Shown in pieces: positions 32,880 to 47,800 of a DNA stretch of 64,000 nucleotides. The notes beneath the pieces were generated by a model. It did not search any database, was not told where the DNA came from, and saw only the letters and a program-made list of their open reading frames with translations. The DNA is from Nymphalis io (Eukaryota > Arthropoda > Insecta > Lepidoptera > Nymphalidae), in assembly GCF_905147045.1 (NCBI RefSeq), contig NC_065891.1, forward strand, positions 12,719,001-12,783,000, read 5' to 3'. Position numbers and translations under genes: made by a program. The first letter of the stretch is position 1. Every line of letters starts with the position of its first letter.

Positions 32880-35800
32880 CTGTAACAAATGAAACCAATG
32901 TTATGTGAAATAGTGGATAGGACTATATAAATATTTATTAATACAATAGAAAACAAAATTGAACGAGCATCGAATTCACAGAAATTCAGATGATGATCAT
33001 ATTATTTTGATAAATATTAATAAAAAAATATCGTTGTCAGTTTCAGCATTCTGTTTTATATGTAAATAGAACTGTTTCTTGTAGTATAACGAGTCAATTC
33101 AAATTTTACTGTTGAATTTTGGTACATACATTTCTTTATTTTGATATTATATCAATCTTAACCAAAGAATACACGAACAAACCGGCGCAACCATTTATGA
33201 ATTTTCATCTACTTTATTTGTATTTATCTCGTGCTTGGTGATAAAAACACCGTGAGAAAATCAACCAACCCACATTGGAGCAGCGTGGTTGAAAAGACGT
33301 CTCCTCAAAAGGAGAGATCTTATCGCAGTAATGGGACACTTACAGCCCGCTAATTTACTCTTAATTTACCTATGTTTACGTCATACGTGATTTTTTCTTT
33401 GAATACTCACCAGATATTGTTACAAGAACTGTTCTTACGCTGATTTGTATAACATTTTCGAACTTGGAAAATCTAGTTAGCAAAACTCGCGTTATCATTT
33501 CCATGGGAACATAGAACTGTAGGGCGAAGGAAAAATACATGACCAATGCCATTAAAAGCTTAGCACTTTGGGCGATCCTGCAAATAAATATTTATTATGA
33601 GTTTTATAATTAGTTTTTTACTTTAATCAACTCGTGCAAGGATTTTCCTCATTAAAGTCACTGTTGACTTTCTATAGTATAAAATACACGTGTAAAAACT
33701 GATTGAAAATAATATTACCTAGTTGTGCGAATAAAAAAGGATACTATTAATTTCAATAAAATCTTGGATAAAAATATAAACCAATCAAATCTCTTATCAA
33801 TCTAAGCGGAGATTACACATATGTTTACGGAGGCAGCAAAACATTTTATTTAAATTTTATTTCGACGAGCTGCTAGTACATGAATAAATCCATACCATTG
33901 ATCTTCAGGTAAGTTCAGCGTAATGCTTCCTTTGACAGCATCACCAAATTGCACATATCCAAAAAATCCGACAATTCCATAGAGAGTAATAACGATCACC
34001 ATTGAAACATTCAGCACTCCGGGGCAGCCCAGGAAATGCTGAGGTTTGGCCATCTCGTTTTCAACTGGCATAACTACGCCTATACCTTCCATTGCAAATA
34101 TCACTGTGCTAAAATATAAGTGTATAAAATATGATATAATATTTAATATTATTTCTACTTTGTGGTATACTACCCACCCATCTTATATTCTATTGCCAAA
34201 CAGCAATACTTAGTAGTAGATCCGTGACTATTGGCACAAACATAACATCTTAGATCTAAACGTATATGAGAGGTGGTGACCATTTACCATCAGATGACAG
34301 ATATATCTGCCCGTCTACCGACATCTATTATAAAAAATATATTGACATAATCCTTTTTTTTAAATGTAAAGAAAAAAATCGACTTGATCATTTGTTAAAA
34401 ACATGCTATTTACCTCAAGAAAAGCGGCCATTGTGAAATGTTAGCAACCATATCTCGCTCGCTTAAAGGTGGCAAATCGACAAACGTGTAATACAACGTC
34501 ACAGCGAACACAACTACAATAAGAAAGTTTGCAATGGCTGAAAAGGGTACCAAGTACTTTAGGTTTCGAATCTGACATATTAGTATAAGTGGTACCAACG
34601 TTAGAATACAATACATCCGTATAGAGATGTCGTATTGTGGATAATACACATCCATTACCTGAAATTAATAAAAATATGTTATTACAACTATCTGTCCTTT
34701 ATGCTTTTATTAAAATAGTTTTATTAAAACTCGTTGGTGTAGTGGCTTGATGTAAGGCCGCAGACCCGGAGGTCCTGGGTTCAAATCCCAGGTCGGGCCA
34801 ATAAAAACAGTTATTGGATTTTTCTGTCAGAAAACTCTCAATAGCAGCCCGGAGTCTGGAAGTTGGAATTGTGTACACTCCCGTGCCTCGGAAAGCAAGT
34901 AAAGCCTGTTGGTCCTGCGCCTGAACTCTTTCCGGTCGTGTCGAATTGCCGTCCTATCGGATTATGAGAGTTAGGGAATAGAGAGTGCACCTGTGTTTGC
35001 GCACACACTTGTGCACTATCTTATCTTCTGCGTAGTAGCCATACTCACTCTTGAGATTGGCCGCCGTGGCCGAAATCGGTCTGGAGGACATTATTATTAT
35101 TATTATTAAAATAAGAATACAATTTCTATGTTCCTAACATCAAAGAACACAGACATTCATACTAAGATTCTACATTCCCCCTTCAGCAGTTCCAAACAAA
35201 CAGTTTTTCAGATATGAATCGCAGCATTTGAAAAAGTCTTTTGTTTAATCCTTTATGATAAATATTGTGTTCTAGAATTTGTTTTGTTTTGGAGGTATAA
35301 TATTTATTCTCAGTAAATGATAACAATATATTGTCAGTTCAATAATACCTCCTTAATAGATGATCCTATGAAGACAACGTACACGCAGAGTACGCTTACA
35401 TATGTAATAGTCATGGAATAATCTATAAATGTCCTGCAATAAAAGATAATATGAACTTTTAAATTATAAGGAATTTGATTTAAATTTTATCAAAAAAAGA
35501 TCAGATTTTTCATAGATCTAAGCGAATCTCAGTCGCCTAATATTTAACAAAAAAAAACGCACTTATTTTTTTCTATATTTTTATCTTTACTCATTTGGGT
35601 TTCTCGAAGTTTCATCAAATTAAATAATTATCAAAAAATGAAGTCGAAACCGGACTTTAAGGCAATATAGGTACTATTTGATTCGATAATATAATAAAGA
35701 GTATATTTATAAGGCTTACTTTACAAATCCTCCCCATCTCTGAACCCTCTTGGGTCCGTAAGTAAAGGCTGCACCGCAAGTTTCAGCAAAACTCATTGAA

Positions 35801-38800
35801 GGCTTCTTTGCCACGACACAAACTTCTTGAGAAGTTTTAACCTAAAAATATTAATTTTGTATTAGCCGATATTCATATCGTGTCATTAGTAGTACAATTT
35901 TCCTTTTAAGTTTCCTTCCTTTTAAGTTGTATAATGTATAATATATGTATAAATTGCCTCGTTGTTCTACAAGTGTTCTAAGGCTTCAATATCTGGATTC
36001 ACAGCAAACTGTGAACTTAAGTTATTGGGTTTGCTATCTGGAAATTCTCCGCAGCAGCCCGGAGTAAAAAAGCTTATATAAAAACACTCCCGGAAAGACT
36101 ATATTTTTGTATTAGTCCGTTTTACGCATAAAAATCGAAATCAGACGGCTTACTGGCATTGGAACATTAACGAGTTATTGCCATGAGAGAGGCATTTGTT
36201 CCAATTGCATGTGTGGCTTCACACAACAAGGCTATTTAAATAATGTTTTTAAATTGGTTTTTATAATGCCATTACCACTTTCGAAAAATTGTCTTGAAAA
36301 TATTTCAATTCTTAGACCGGTTTGATGCTCAACTCTCATAATATATGTAAGTAATTTCTTTTGTATGATTTCTCACTCAGCTGTTCTTTGTCAAATTTTG
36401 CTTTGATGTTATTCGATGTTATTTCCAATTGTGCCCACAATTTACGGTATAATGTTACTGACATATCTGCTAATTTGATATTGTATTCATCATATTTTTA
36501 ATTATTTATTGTTGAAACTCCATCTCAAAATATGTTCGTTAGAGGAAAAATTTAAAAGCGTTATGTAGTTTTACGGGACCTGATGTATTTTATTTACTAA
36601 AAAGCCAAGTGCATATTGAAGTATAATCAATCAATCATCAATCAACAGCCAATCGTTGTCCACTGCTGAACATAGGCCTCTCCCAAGGTGCGCCAAAGCT
36701 CCCTGTCCTCCGCCTTCCGCATCCAGTTGGTGCCCGCCACCTTCTTAAGGTCGTCGGTCCACCTGGCTGGAGGGCGCCCTACGCTGCGCTTGCCGATTCG
36801 CGGTCTCCACTCTAGGACTCGTCTGCTCCAACGGCCATCGGTCCTACGACATACGTGACCAGCCCACTGCCACTTCAGCCTGCTAATTTTGCAAGCTATG
36901 TCGGTGACTCCGGTTCTTTTCCGGATAATCTCATTTCTGATCTTATCCTTCAAAGATACTCCGAGCATAGCTCGCTCCATAGCACGCTGAGCGACTTTGA
37001 ATTTGTGGACTAGTCCCGCAGTTAGTGTCCACGTTTCGGCACCGTATGTCATGGCAGGTAAGACGCATTGGTTGAAGACTTTCGTCTTCAAACATTGCGG
37101 TATAGACGACTTGAGGACTTGACGAAGGTTGCCAAATGCTGCCCATCCCAAGCGAATTCTTCGATCGGCTTCCTTCTCGAAGTTGTTCCTACCGACTTGT
37201 ATTATCTGTCCTAGGTAGGTATATTCACTAACAACTTCGAGAGGTTTCCCCTCGACGTATATCGGTCCCGGCACGACATGCCTATTGAACATGACCTTGG
37301 TCTTGTCCAAGTTCATGCCGAGACCGACACACCGGGAAGACTCGCCTAGGCTACGCAGCATTTCGGTGAGTTGTTCCAGCGACTCTGCTATGATGACGAT
37401 ATCGTCGGCAAATCGAAGGTGTGAGATGTACTCGCCGTTTACATTGACTCCATACCTAGTCCAATCCAGCGTTTTGAAAACGTCTTCCAACGCGTTGGTG
37501 AACAGTTTCGGGGATATTACATCCCCCTGTCTCACCCCTCTGCGCAATTGGATCGCCTTCGTCTTACAGTCCTGGATGTGGACAGTCATTGTAGCGGCGT
37601 TGTACAGACATCTCAGTACCTCGATATATCTCCAATCGATATGACATCTCTGCAATGAGTCGAGCACTGCCCAGGTTTCGATGGAGTCGAAGGCTTTCTC
37701 GTAGTCCACAAATGCCATACACAGCGGCTGATTGTACTCTTCGGTCTTCTGCACAATCTGCCGAACAGTATGGATGTGGTCCACGGTGCTGTAGCCTGAT
37801 CGAAAGCCGGCTTGCTCTGGGGGCTGGAACTCGTCAAGTCGTCTGGCGAGACGGTTCGTGACGACTCTTGAGAACAGCTTATACACGTGACTCAGGAGGG
37901 AGATTGGTCTGTAGTTTTTCAAGAGGGTTTTATCACCTTTCTTGAAAAACAGTACCACCTCACTCCCGCTCCACGTTTCCGGGGTCTTGCCATGTTGGAT
38001 GACGGAATTAAAGAGGCTTGCTAGCTCTTTCAGGACCGGAGTCCCGCCTGCCTTAAGCAACTCTGTTGTGATTCCGTCATCTCCCGGAGATTTGTTGTTT
38101 TTAAGCTGTTCTAGAGCCGCCCTAATCTCTCCTTGGTCAACGACCGGGAGCTCCTCGGAGTAATGGCGCATAAGAGGGGCGCGCTGGTCATCAATACTGA
38201 TTCCCATGGGTTTATCCGATCTTGAAGAGAACAACTGCCCATAAAACCTCTCTACTTCTCCGATAATCTCAGGCCTAGAGGTAACGACCCCACCATTTTC
38301 AGTTTTAAGTTTTGTCAGACGCGGCCTCCCAAACTTGCGAGCGAACACTTTCGATCCCCGATTTTGCTCAATCGCAGCCTTGATGGCACGGGTATTGGAG
38401 CGTCGGAGATCGCGTCGCGTCAGCGTTTTTATTGTTCGGTTTAAGGCCTTATCTGACAAAAACGATGGTAGTTCTCGTCGTTTTCTCATGAGCTCGAGTG
38501 TCTCAGCAGAGAGTTTTGGTGCGTTGTCTCTTCTCTGTGGCGGAAAACACTTGCGGGATGTGTTTTGCAGTATTTTGACCAGCGTGTCGGTTCTCTCATC
38601 AATGCTGCTTATGGTTTCCAACGCGGTGAATTGATTTTGAAGTTCCATTTGGAACTTTTCGGAGCCTTGAGCAGCTTGGAGCATGGTAGGTCGGAGAGTA
38701 GACCTCATCATTCTCGATCTTTCGGCTTTTAAGTTGATATTTAGAGTGCCTCGAACCAAGCGGTGATCACTTCCGGTATTAAACCTGTTGATCACTGAAA

Positions 38801-41800
38801 CATCTCTAAATATGTGCCTTTTATTCGAGATGATAAAGTCTATCTCGTTCCTTGTCACGTTATCGGGGCTTCGCCAGGTCCACCTCCTCTGAGGCTTCTT
38901 TTGAAAGAAAGAATTCATCAAAAAAAGCCCCTGCGCTTCGAGAAAGTTTACCAGCATTTGCCCCCTGTGATTTCTGCAGCCCAAGCCGTAAGGTCCGACT
39001 TTCGATTCACCGCTATCTTGTACTCCCACTTTAGCATTAAAGTCTCCCATAACAACATTGTAGTGGGCCCTCGAGGTGTCGTTGAGGGCCTTTGCGATGT
39101 CCTCGTACATCGCTTCGACCACATCATCAGAGTATGTCGAAGTTGGCGCATATACCTGTACAACCTTCAGGGAGTACCTGTCGGAAAGTTTTAGGACAAG
39201 GTACGCTACCCGGTTCGACACACTACTGATTTCCACAATGCTGCTAATGAGATCCTTTTTGACTAGAAAACCGACACCACCCTGGGAGAGGTTATCACCT
39301 TCGCGGAAGTAGAGTAAGTTACCGGACTCTAGAGTTATCGTGTCCTCCCCCTGTCTTCGGACTTCAGATAACCCCAGTATATGCCAGTTTATATGACTTA
39401 ACTCTACTTCTAATTCGGCGAGGTGATGGTCCAGCCTCATCGAGCGTCCATTATACGTTGCCATTTTCAGTCGTTTTATACGGTAGCCTGCCGTGAACCG
39501 GTGATTCTTAGCACCCCCTGCCCTGCCGATACCGCGACCGCTACCTTGGTCGGGCCTAGCGGGCTTGCCGGTAACTGGGGGCCTTTTTTTTGGGCGCATC
39601 TGCCATTTAGGGAGGGGTTTGCCCATACTCGCCGCGCTGGGCAGGCGTGTTGGCGAGCGCAGTAGGGGGTAAGATGTTTATGGGAGGGGGGACGCTGCTG
39701 CCCATCCCCCCTTTTCCCCGTCCCTCAGTCGCCTCTTACGACACCCACGGGATGAGATTGGGGAGTACTATTCTAAGCCGGTACTCCACGGCATTATAAC
39801 GGAAGTATAATGTTGTGTCAAAATTCAAAGTCAATCGATCGACTAATTTTCGAGTTTTACAAAAACGAACATACATTTTATATTTATTTATATATAGATA
39901 GATTGATACTAACACATTGACGAGCTGAATGACCTTGCCTTTGCTGATCCATTGCAAAATTTTTCAAATTCGTCCAGATAATGTGATTAGTACCGGTTAT
40001 ATTACTTTAATTCTCTTTATATTATTATTTAAAGTTGATTGCATTAAATGGTTGAAAATTCAAGCGGAACAGAATACAATTATGATAGTATTCTTTGACT
40101 GCTCATTTGAATTAATTAATAACAATACCATACATATCATGAATACTTACTACCAAATGAACCGCGTGTGTGCAAATTAGACCAGCGATTAACGTTCCCA
40201 GAACTCCAACAGCGAGACCGGCATTTTTAAAAGCTGATGGCATAGCCAGAATTCCAGAACCCAAACAAGCCTTCAGAAGATGTAGCATTGATCCAATTGT
40301 TCTGTGAGATAAAAAATTGTAAATTAAACAAGAAACTATATTATAAATATGTATTTTCTTCAATGAACCGAAATATATTTTTTCTTTTCCTTAACTCATA
40401 TGGTCAGTCGTTCATTATTGAATCCAAGCATTGTTTATCAAGCTGTTGATTGAATCTTTTCTTTGAATTGGTTAAAGTTATTTCTTATAAACATGTTGAA
40501 AATTCTAGAATAGAATACTAAATAGCAGCTAGTATTAAATTAAAACAACAACGGGTTGGTCATGTCTTCTGCAGGCGATAAAAATGCCATTACATTCCTT
40601 GTCTATCTCAATATGACTTAGAGCTAGTGTCCGACCGAAGTTCGATTTCTGGCCGAAGCCGAGGCCCAAGGTTTAATAGGTGAATAAAATAATATTTTTT
40701 TAATAAATAAGTTTAGGGATACGGTATATAAGCACCTTAACTGATTAAAATCATCTTGAAACTTGTCAAAAATAATATCACTAAATAATTTTCGCTAATA
40801 TTCGCCGCATCGCCTCTTAGATAGCGCTGGCGTGCAATCGTAACAGTATCTTGAATTTTGGCATTTACTAGAATCCTGCGGTTTGGCCGAAACTTTGGCC
40901 CATTTCGTACGATGTCGAAGCCGAAGGTTTTGTCGGACATTACTTATAGCTTAATATACTCGTATAGGAAATATAATATGTATGAAAATAAAAATAAATT
41001 CCATAAATTGAACGCTCAAATGATGATCGAAGAGATATGAAATACAATTGTTATAATTTATAATTGTCAAATATAATAGTTTTTTATTTTAATTTTAGTT
41101 ATAGTATATATGGATAAAAATACTGTACATAGATTAATAATAATAATAAATAAAATGTATTTGACGTACATGTTAAAATAAATATATATTATACAAACGC
41201 TCAAATACATTTTAGATGTTTTAATGTTGCATAAACGTTGCAATATTACATTAAGTTAAAATTCTTATTATCTTAAGACGCAAACAAGTGCACGTGTTTT
41301 CACGAGTCTTATTTGTAAAACGTGCCGTTTGAATAATAGTAGTTATAAAAATATCTACGTACTTTATGTTTAATTATTATTGCAACTGTGTGGTAACGAA
41401 TACTTTATATCGAATATGACCAATTGGTATATAAGGCGAATCGCTATAATTTATTTTATTTATGAGATATACCAGTGGCCATAAGTACCGAGATGGCCCA
41501 GTGGTAAGAACGCGTGAATCTTAACCGATGATCATGGGTTCAAACCCGGGCAAGCATCACTGAATTTTCATGTGCTTAATTTGTGATTATAATTCATCTC
41601 GTGATTTTACGGTGAAGGAAAACATCATGAGGAAACATCAATCAATCAATCAACAGCCAATCGTTGTCCACTGCTAAACATAGGCCTCTCCCAAGGTGCG
41701 CCAAAGCTCCCTGTCCTCCGCCTTCCGCATCCAGTTGGTGCCCGCCACCTTCTTAAGGTCGTCGGTCCACCTGGCTGGAGGGCGTCCTACGCTGCGCTTG

Positions 41801-44800
41801 CCGATTCGCGGTCTCCACTCTAGGACACGTCTGCTCCAACGGCCATCGGTCCTACGACATACGTGACCAGCCCACTGCCACTTCAGCCTGCTAATTTTGC
41901 AAGCTATGTCGGTGACTCCGGTTCTTTTCCGGATAATCTCATTTCTGATCTTATCCTTCAAAGATACTCCGAGCATAGCTCGCTCCATAGCACGCTGAGC
42001 GACTTTGAATTTGTGGACTAGTCCCGCAGTTAGTGTCCACGTTTCGGCACCGTATGTCATGGCAGATAAGACGCATTGGTTGAAGACTTTCGTCTTCAAA
42101 CATTGCGGTATAGACGACTTGAGGACTTGACGAAGGTTGCCAAATGCTGCCCATCCCAAGCGAATTCTTCGATCGGCTTCCTTCTCGAAGTTGTTCCTAC
42201 CGACTTGTATTATCTGTCCTAGGTAGGTATATTCACTAACAACTTCGAGAGGTTTCCCCTCGACGTATATCGGTCCCGGCGCGACATGCCTATTGAACAT
42301 GACCTTGGTCTTGTCCAAGTTTAGAACCGAGACCGACACACCGGGAAGACTCGCCTAGGCTACGCAGCATTTCGGTGAGTTGTTCCAGCGACTCTGCTAT
42401 GATGACGATATCGTCGGCAAATCGAAGGTGTGAGATGTACTCGCCGTTTACATTGACTCCATACCTAGTCCAATCCAGCGTTTTGAAAACGTCTTCCAAC
42501 GCGTTGGTGAACAGTTTCGGGGATATTACATCCCCCTGTCTCACCCCTCTGCGCAGTTGGATCGCCTTCGTCTTACAGTCCTGGATGTGGACAGTCATTG
42601 TAGCGGCGTTGTACAGACATCTCAGTACCTCGATATATCTCCAATCGATATGACATCTCTGCAATGAGTCGAGCACTGCCCAGGTTTCGATGGAGTCGAA
42701 GGCTTTCTCGTAGTCCACAAATGTCATACACAGCGGCTGATTGTACTCTTTGGTCTTCTGCACAATCTGCCGAACAGTATGAATTAAATAGGCTTGCTAG
42801 CTCTTTCAGGACCGGAGTCCCGCCTGCCTTAAGCAACTCTGTTGTGATTCCGTCATCTCCCGGAGCTTTGTTGTTTTTAAGCTTTGTTGTTTTAGAGCCG
42901 CCCTAATCTCTCCTTGGTCAACGACCGGGAGCTCCTCGGAGTAATGGCGCATAAGAGGGGCGCGCTGGTCATCAATACTGATTCCCACGGGTTTATCCGA
43001 TCTTGAAGAGAACAACTGCCCATAAAACCTCTCTACTTCTCCGACAATCTCAGGCCTAGAGGTAACGACCCGACCATTTTCAGTTTTAAGTTTTGTCAGA
43101 CGCGGCCTCCCAAACTTGCGAGCGAACACTTTCGATCCCCGATTTTGCTCAATCGCAGCCTTGATGGCACGGGTATTGGAGCGTCCTTGGTATGAGGAAA
43201 CATGCATGTGTCTAATTTCTCTAAAATTCTGCCACATGTGTATTCAACCAACCCGCATTGGAGCAGCGTGGTGGAATAAGCTCCAAACCTTCTCCTCAAA
43301 AAAAGGAGAGGAGGCCTTTAGCCCAGCAGTGGGACATTCACAGGCTGTTACGGTTACGGTATGAGATATACTTATTTATTTTTTGAGGCTTGATAGGGAA
43401 CAGAGATTAGGGAAAGGAAGATAAAAGCTGCTGAAAGTAATAGTTGCATTTATCTGTGGATATATACATATATACTATATATGCATTTTATTGTTTCTTA
43501 GTTCCTCCTCCATTATTGAGGTATTCTCTAAATATCAAGCGTAGTAGTAGTGTATTCTCTAAATAGATTTTATTATTGTTATGTTTTCTGTAGTTTAAAT
43601 TAATAAAATAACATTATTAGCGTAGTAAATAAATTTTATCAAATCATCCCAACAGACGTGTTGCTCATGTCATTTGTGTATCTTATCTATCGTGTTGTTT
43701 TACGTAAATTTTTATGCGAATGACGGTCCTAGGATATAATATTTTTTAACATTAATCTTATATAATTTGTTTGATATTGTTACACTAAAAAGTGAAATAA
43801 ACTAGAATTATCCAAGCTTTATATTTGTTACTTAGTTGTACACAATGATATGTATTTTTTATTTGTATTGCCTTGTTCACAATGAAACCGTGTTAACGGA
43901 GCCTAAGTTGTAATATGTGAAGATAATACTGCGATTAGCCATTTTCTATTACAACAAAGCATAAGTTGCTTTGCATTATTAGTAGTTATTCTTCATTAAG
44001 TTAACTACTAGGTTAGGAAGTTATTAAAAATATAAATTTCTTTATAATATCATATTTTAGGCATCTAATTAACGTTTAAGTTAATAACTACAAAAATATA
44101 TGAAAATGCTATTATTCGCAATAATCAAATTGCTAATTATTAAGCTCAGGCGCTATTGTTTTACAGTAGTATCGACGAGTTATATAAAATTCGTGATTAT
44201 TTTCATAAAACGTTCGCTATTAAAATGAACACGAATTGCTTTTGTAAATAAAGCCATCAAAATGTTGATCTGATAATTAAAAAGTATTTATTCAATAAAT
44301 AGTGTGCGATTGTTGTGATGTGATTTAGTAAATAGTGTTGATTATGGTTGGAGCGCTTTTTCATTATTTTTCTCTTCGTACAGGCCTTCCAAAGTTCAAA
44401 ATGTGAGCTCTTATTTTCTATGTCGTGAGTAGGTGGATTTGAATGAATAAGAAGAACCTGAGCTACCCCCTATTCCATAACAATATGCTCTTTTCGAATT
44501 TCTTATGTGAAATTTTGATAACTGACTTCAGTAATACTCTGACATTTCAGGATCCTGGACTGCGGTGAGTGTCGGGTTTGTTGTGACAGAAGGCTCTACT
44601 GAATTATAGATTATAATGATCAGGTTTGATATTATTCTATTATGGTTTTTAAAGTGATACGTGTAAAGGAGCAAAATGAAACGATTTCATATGTTGATGT
44701 AACCTAAATTGGTATATGTCAGACAATTTATTATAATAAACAGTATTATTCAAAAGTTTTTAACATATAATAAATAATTTAATTAGTCATGAGTATGTAA

Positions 44801-47800
44801 CTGAGCCATAAACGATATATAAAGAAAGGCTACTCATATGACGTCTATGGAGAAAGAAATAAATTAATTAAAAAATATATATAATAAAAACACTGTGAAT
44901 TAGTGTATTACTACGTATTTCTTATTAAGTCATAATTTCCACCAATTTCTACGTCAAGAAAGAATCGATAATATCGTTATAAAATCTCAATATTATCCTT
45001 TTCAACTATCCTAAGCTCTTTAACCCCATTTACGACCATATATCTCCTAAGCCTCGTTCTATAAATGTAAAATATTTGTTTACGTTTGTGCTATATAAAT
45101 TATGTTTGTAAATTATTCAAATGTAATAACATGAAGCTGTAAAAAGTTCAAATAATAGTCCTTTTTCATTACAAATTATAAAATTCCAATTATTATGGTT
45201 TTCTTTAAAATTGATTTTGTTCTTTCAACCTTATTCATTTCGAAAATCTCATTTCTGTTTCCAATACTGACATTGTCGAAATAATATGTCCCCTGGTTGG
45301 CACAACTTAAAGCTATTAAGGAAATCATTGAATCGATATTACTATTTCGCATATGTATATCGCAAATTATATTAAAACTTTTGTAAGATCGATAAAAATA
45401 CTTTAGCAACCACAAAATTGTTAATTTTTCTCTTTCGATTTATTTTATTTTGCATTTTAATAAATAAAGCAAATTTTGAACATCTCGAATATATATTTAC
45501 GAGTATTATTATTAAAGTATTTCTATGTGTGTGTAAATAATTATGCATTTATAACACATTCCTTTTACAGTTTTGTATAATGTGTTTGTGTATAATGGCA
45601 TGTGTTGCTACTCGGGAAATGTTTGATCCCCGATATTAGTTCGGCGAAACGGCCCGCGTGTGTATAATATAAAAATACTTACGAATTTGGATGTTCCACT
45701 TGTCTGTGCTCAAAAGGGTTGTATGCCTTCTCATTATTGATTATATCTTTTGAATCTATGCTCAAAGTCGATTGAAAGCCAGTGTTGCTCGTCAAGTTTG
45801 ATCTGAAATTAAATAACGTTTTATATATTTTTTTATATTTTTTAAAAACATATATTATTTCTTATTTATAGGTAGACATTGACGCTTAAAGTAATACTAA
45901 CTATAACATCGCAAATACGCCAACAGACTTGGGAATTAATAATTTATGTTATAAATGAATGTAAGCTTTATGTAAAAGTATAGTATATATTAAATATAGT
46001 ATAAAATATGACATAATATTATGATGAAAAAGTAAAACCCTTGCAGAATAACTTTCGTGCTTAACCCATCTGCCCATCGCAACTTATTTTGCTAAATAAC
46101 AGTTGAAAATCAACTCATATAAAGGTCATTCACCTAATAAACGTATGTATCGTATGAATAAATGAATTTTTCTTTTTATGTGGGAACGATTTGTGATATA
46201 AAAATATTAATTCTTAATCGAAATATGAAGGCTCGAATAAGAAAATATTGAATATTGTTTTTTATTTATTTTTTTAGTAGTTGCTTTTTTTATTCTTAAC
46301 ATTTTTATATCGTAATATACTTACTACTAAAATAAAATAATATTTATATTTATTTTTTTATTATTCGTATACGAGAACTAGCCAAGTTAGACCTTAAGCT
46401 TCAATATATTATCTTAAGTTATAAGAAGAAATGATATTTTAAGTTGTCATAAAATATTTTATGTTGTTACAAATAAATTTCAGGACTGACCATTGAACTT
46501 GGCACCAATTTAGATATCACTCCTTTGTCGTTAAATTCAACAACCAAGGCATATATAATAATATTGAACTTGGCTCTCATTTCACATCTATGTTTTTGAT
46601 GGGATAATATATAGACTAAAGTCCACTTCATCATAATATATCATATCTCATGAATGGGCAAGATAACATTTCCTTTCAGAAAAAAAAATACTATAACTTT
46701 ATTTCAACTTATTTGTCACATAGTAATAATAAGATCAAAAATAATCCTTATCAAAATGAATGATGTGAGAATGAAGTATTATTATATTAAATAATCTGAT
46801 ATTACAAAATCTAACGACTATTTATCTAGAGGAGAAAACAATTCTAAATATAAATTTTATTTACGTATTCTTTCCTCATTCCCAAGGTTATAAAAGCGAT
46901 AATAATTGATTAATATCGTTTAAATTAATTTCCTAACAACTCCAATGGTAAGTTTGATCAATGTTAAGTCAAGCGGAACGTCAATAGAAAATAAGTGGAT
47001 TTTCACATTGACAAATGTATCCATAAAACACAGTTCCGGTCCAGCGATGTCAATCAGAACATACTATAGAATTAGTCAAGGTCAATAGAAAACTGGATTA
47101 AGGTCGACGTTGATTACGTTCGTTGTATTGGATTAAAAAGTAACAAATAGTTTACTTGATGAAAGCTAAATATTTAGGAATTAAAACTATGAGAATTTTC
47201 AGAATTTAAAAAGGTAAAACCTGTTATAATAATCACACGATCCACAGTTATTTTCCGATCCCTATTCGAAAAATTGATTGTACGTAAAAATGGCTTGACA
47301 AAAATGTCTATTAAAAGTGCTTGGTGGCGCCTACTTTAATCTCCATTCAAGTAGGCTTTACTTTTGGAACTTATATTTCAATCATAAATGCGACCATGTT
47401 TAATGGAAATTGAGTCAAATTATAATCATATACAGTATATATTCAAGTGTAAGAAAAACTTTTCAATCGTTTTGCTGGGCAGGCAGGTTGGTGATCGCAG
47501 AATATAGCTCGTCGTACAGGTGACGCTGCTGCCCGTCACCGGTCTGCGGAATTTAGCTACGCCTTTATCGAATGGTTATACCGCCATTAGTCGGTCGCCA
47601 GAGAATTGTTTGTTGGTCGGCAGGATACACCACGTGCGGGTGAGGTTGGCTGAAAGCAGTTACATGTAGTTGTGCTCCCTTACATCTTCGTTGTATACTT
47701 CGATAAAATTTATTTTATAACCCATTTTGATCATAATAAATATTGTAACAAAAACTATGTCAATTTGGACCAAAGAAATAGTTCCAATTGTTCGGTTACG

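Larger units (their letters stand above)
35842..40150 (-). other. SLC36 intron 3
   Basis: Holds a SINE-D scrap at 36030-36110 (GCAGCAGCCCGGAG, CACTCCCGGAAAG), about 500 bp of plain AT-rich sequence, then a full-length RTE LINE at 36628-39801, followed by plain sequence to the donor GTAAGT. Confidence 0.7.
40302..45682 (-). other. SLC36 intron 2
   Basis: Contains an inverted-repeat element at 40625-40943, a SINE-B split by an RTE insertion at 41485-43352, and about 2.3 kb of AT-rich sequence (43365-45682) in which I see no exon. A short GC-richer string near 45640 (GGCGAAACGGCCCGCGTG) is unexplained. Confidence 0.6.

Noticed and set aside
33850..34104. An apparent 84-codon stand-alone gene ending in LAARRNKI
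   Set aside because: It is SLC36 exon 7 read past its GTATGG donor; the spliced frame continues into exon 8.
34733..34800. A tRNA-like sequence with good A and B boxes
   Set aside because: It is the head of SINE-D: a long fixed body, ATT-repeat tail and target-site duplications follow. The same applies to the heads of SINE-B (22755, 41485, 48828, 59279) and SINE-C (5350, 53115).
37285..39665. Many long open frames antisense to the RTE ORF (for example 119 and 126 codons)
   Set aside because: They are by-products of the GC-rich RTE coding strand and recur identically at the other RTE copies.
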